This document shows positions 14,133-14,323 of a stretch of DNA of 14,323 bases, piece by piece. How positions within the stretch are numbered: position 1 is the stretch's first letter; each line of letters starts with the position of its first letter. Origin of the DNA: Pseudomonadota bacterium (GTDB lineage Bacteria > Pseudomonadota > Gammaproteobacteria > Pseudomonadales > Halieaceae). The notes beneath the pieces were generated by a model, which saw nothing but the letters and a program-made list of their open reading frames with translations, made no database searches and was not told the DNA's origin. The stretch is from the NCBI GenBank assembly GCA_030591305.1, contig JAUVBI010000058.1, forward strand, positions 1-14,323. The letters run 5' to 3'. Made by a program: the position numbers and the translations under genes.

Positions 14133-14323
14133 CTAGTTTGAAAATATTATGTGAAGCTGATCACCGGCGAAGTCGATGAGGTCGCCATTGAAAATTTTCT
14201 TGCGCTTCCTCGTTTCCACTTCGCCATTGACCAATACATGGCCGTCGGCAATGACAGTCTTTGCCTCGCCACCACTGGCCACCAGACCCTCAAATTTGAG
14301 GATTTTGTAGAGTTCAACAGGCT
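14133..14323 (-). CDS. S4 domain RNA-binding protein, YbcJ-like, C-terminal part (5' end outside window)
   Basis: On the minus strand the frame is open from the window edge to a TAG at 14135-14133, giving 62 residues. The sequence PVELYKILKFEGLVASGGEAK is the start of an S4 RNA-binding fold, followed by IADGHVLVNGEVETRKRKK, the basic beta-hairpin surface, and a final strand pair ending FAGDQLHIIFSN. This matches small YbcJ-like S4 proteins, which are about 70 residues long, so only a few N-terminal residues should be missing. Members are thought to bind structured RNA, possibly ribosomal; the exact target is not settled. It is cytoplasmic, encoded opposite and convergent to the universal stress gene. 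Confidence 0.85.
   Translation of the reverse strand, partial: PVELYKILKFEGLVASGGEAKTVIADGHVLVNGEVETRKRKKIFNGDLIDFAGDQLHIIFSN

Noticed and set aside
1..14323. Search for CRISPR arrays, tRNAs, insertion sequences, toxin-antitoxin or phage-defence modules
   Set aside because: No regularly spaced repeats, transposase motifs, terminal inverted repeats, cloverleaf sequences or known defence domains were seen on either strand.

Overview
The window looks like ordinary chromosomal DNA from a marine-type gammaproteobacterium. Several things point to Cellvibrionales (Halieaceae or Spongiibacteraceae relatives): a UrcA-family protein, a GPH-type symporter, a GGGG-rich lipoprotein subtilase, a UspE-like stress protein, many exported proteins, moderate GC and mostly ATG starts. 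This placement is inference from protein style, not from a marker gene. I saw no tRNA, rRNA, CRISPR array, transposase, integrase or phage gene.

Layout. Positions 1-153 hold the end of a UrcA-like exported protein, followed by a strong GNRA-loop hairpin terminator. A secreted DUF885 putative metallopeptidase (304-2037, +) converges on a block of minus-strand genes across a shared hairpin. The minus block, in transcription order from high to low coordinates, is: a subtilisin-like (S8) lipoprotein protease (7874-5235), a deleted metallo-beta-lactamase-fold remnant (5234-5031), a SIMPL/DUF541 periplasmic protein (4937-4191), a small secreted protein of unknown function (4023-3586) and a Tat-exported class V aminotransferase-like enzyme (3508-2096).

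From 8022 the genes run on the plus strand: a two-helix membrane protein with a GPH/MelB-type symporter 10 nt behind it, a start-less ORF remnant, a SAM-dependent methyltransferase overlapping it by 1 nt, a cysteine-containing lipoprotein paired with a monohaem cytochrome c, a lipoprotein cyclophilin carrying an EF-hand/dockerin-like loop, and a tandem-domain universal stress protein. In the 303-nt gap before the stress gene there is a 40-codon minus-strand ORF with a consensus Shine-Dalgarno site, too short for routine gene calling. The right edge is the C-terminal part of a YbcJ-like S4 RNA-binding protein on the minus strand.

Most products are predicted to act in the envelope (Sec, Tat or lipoprotein signals): protein turnover (DUF885, S8), folding (cyclophilin), electron transfer (cytochrome c), transport (GPH) and stress response (SIMPL, Usp). 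I see no convincing multi-gene defence, mobile or biosynthetic system. The most unusual items are the two decaying genes, the small ORF at 13040-13162, the cyclophilin fusion, and the lipoprotein/cytochrome pair.
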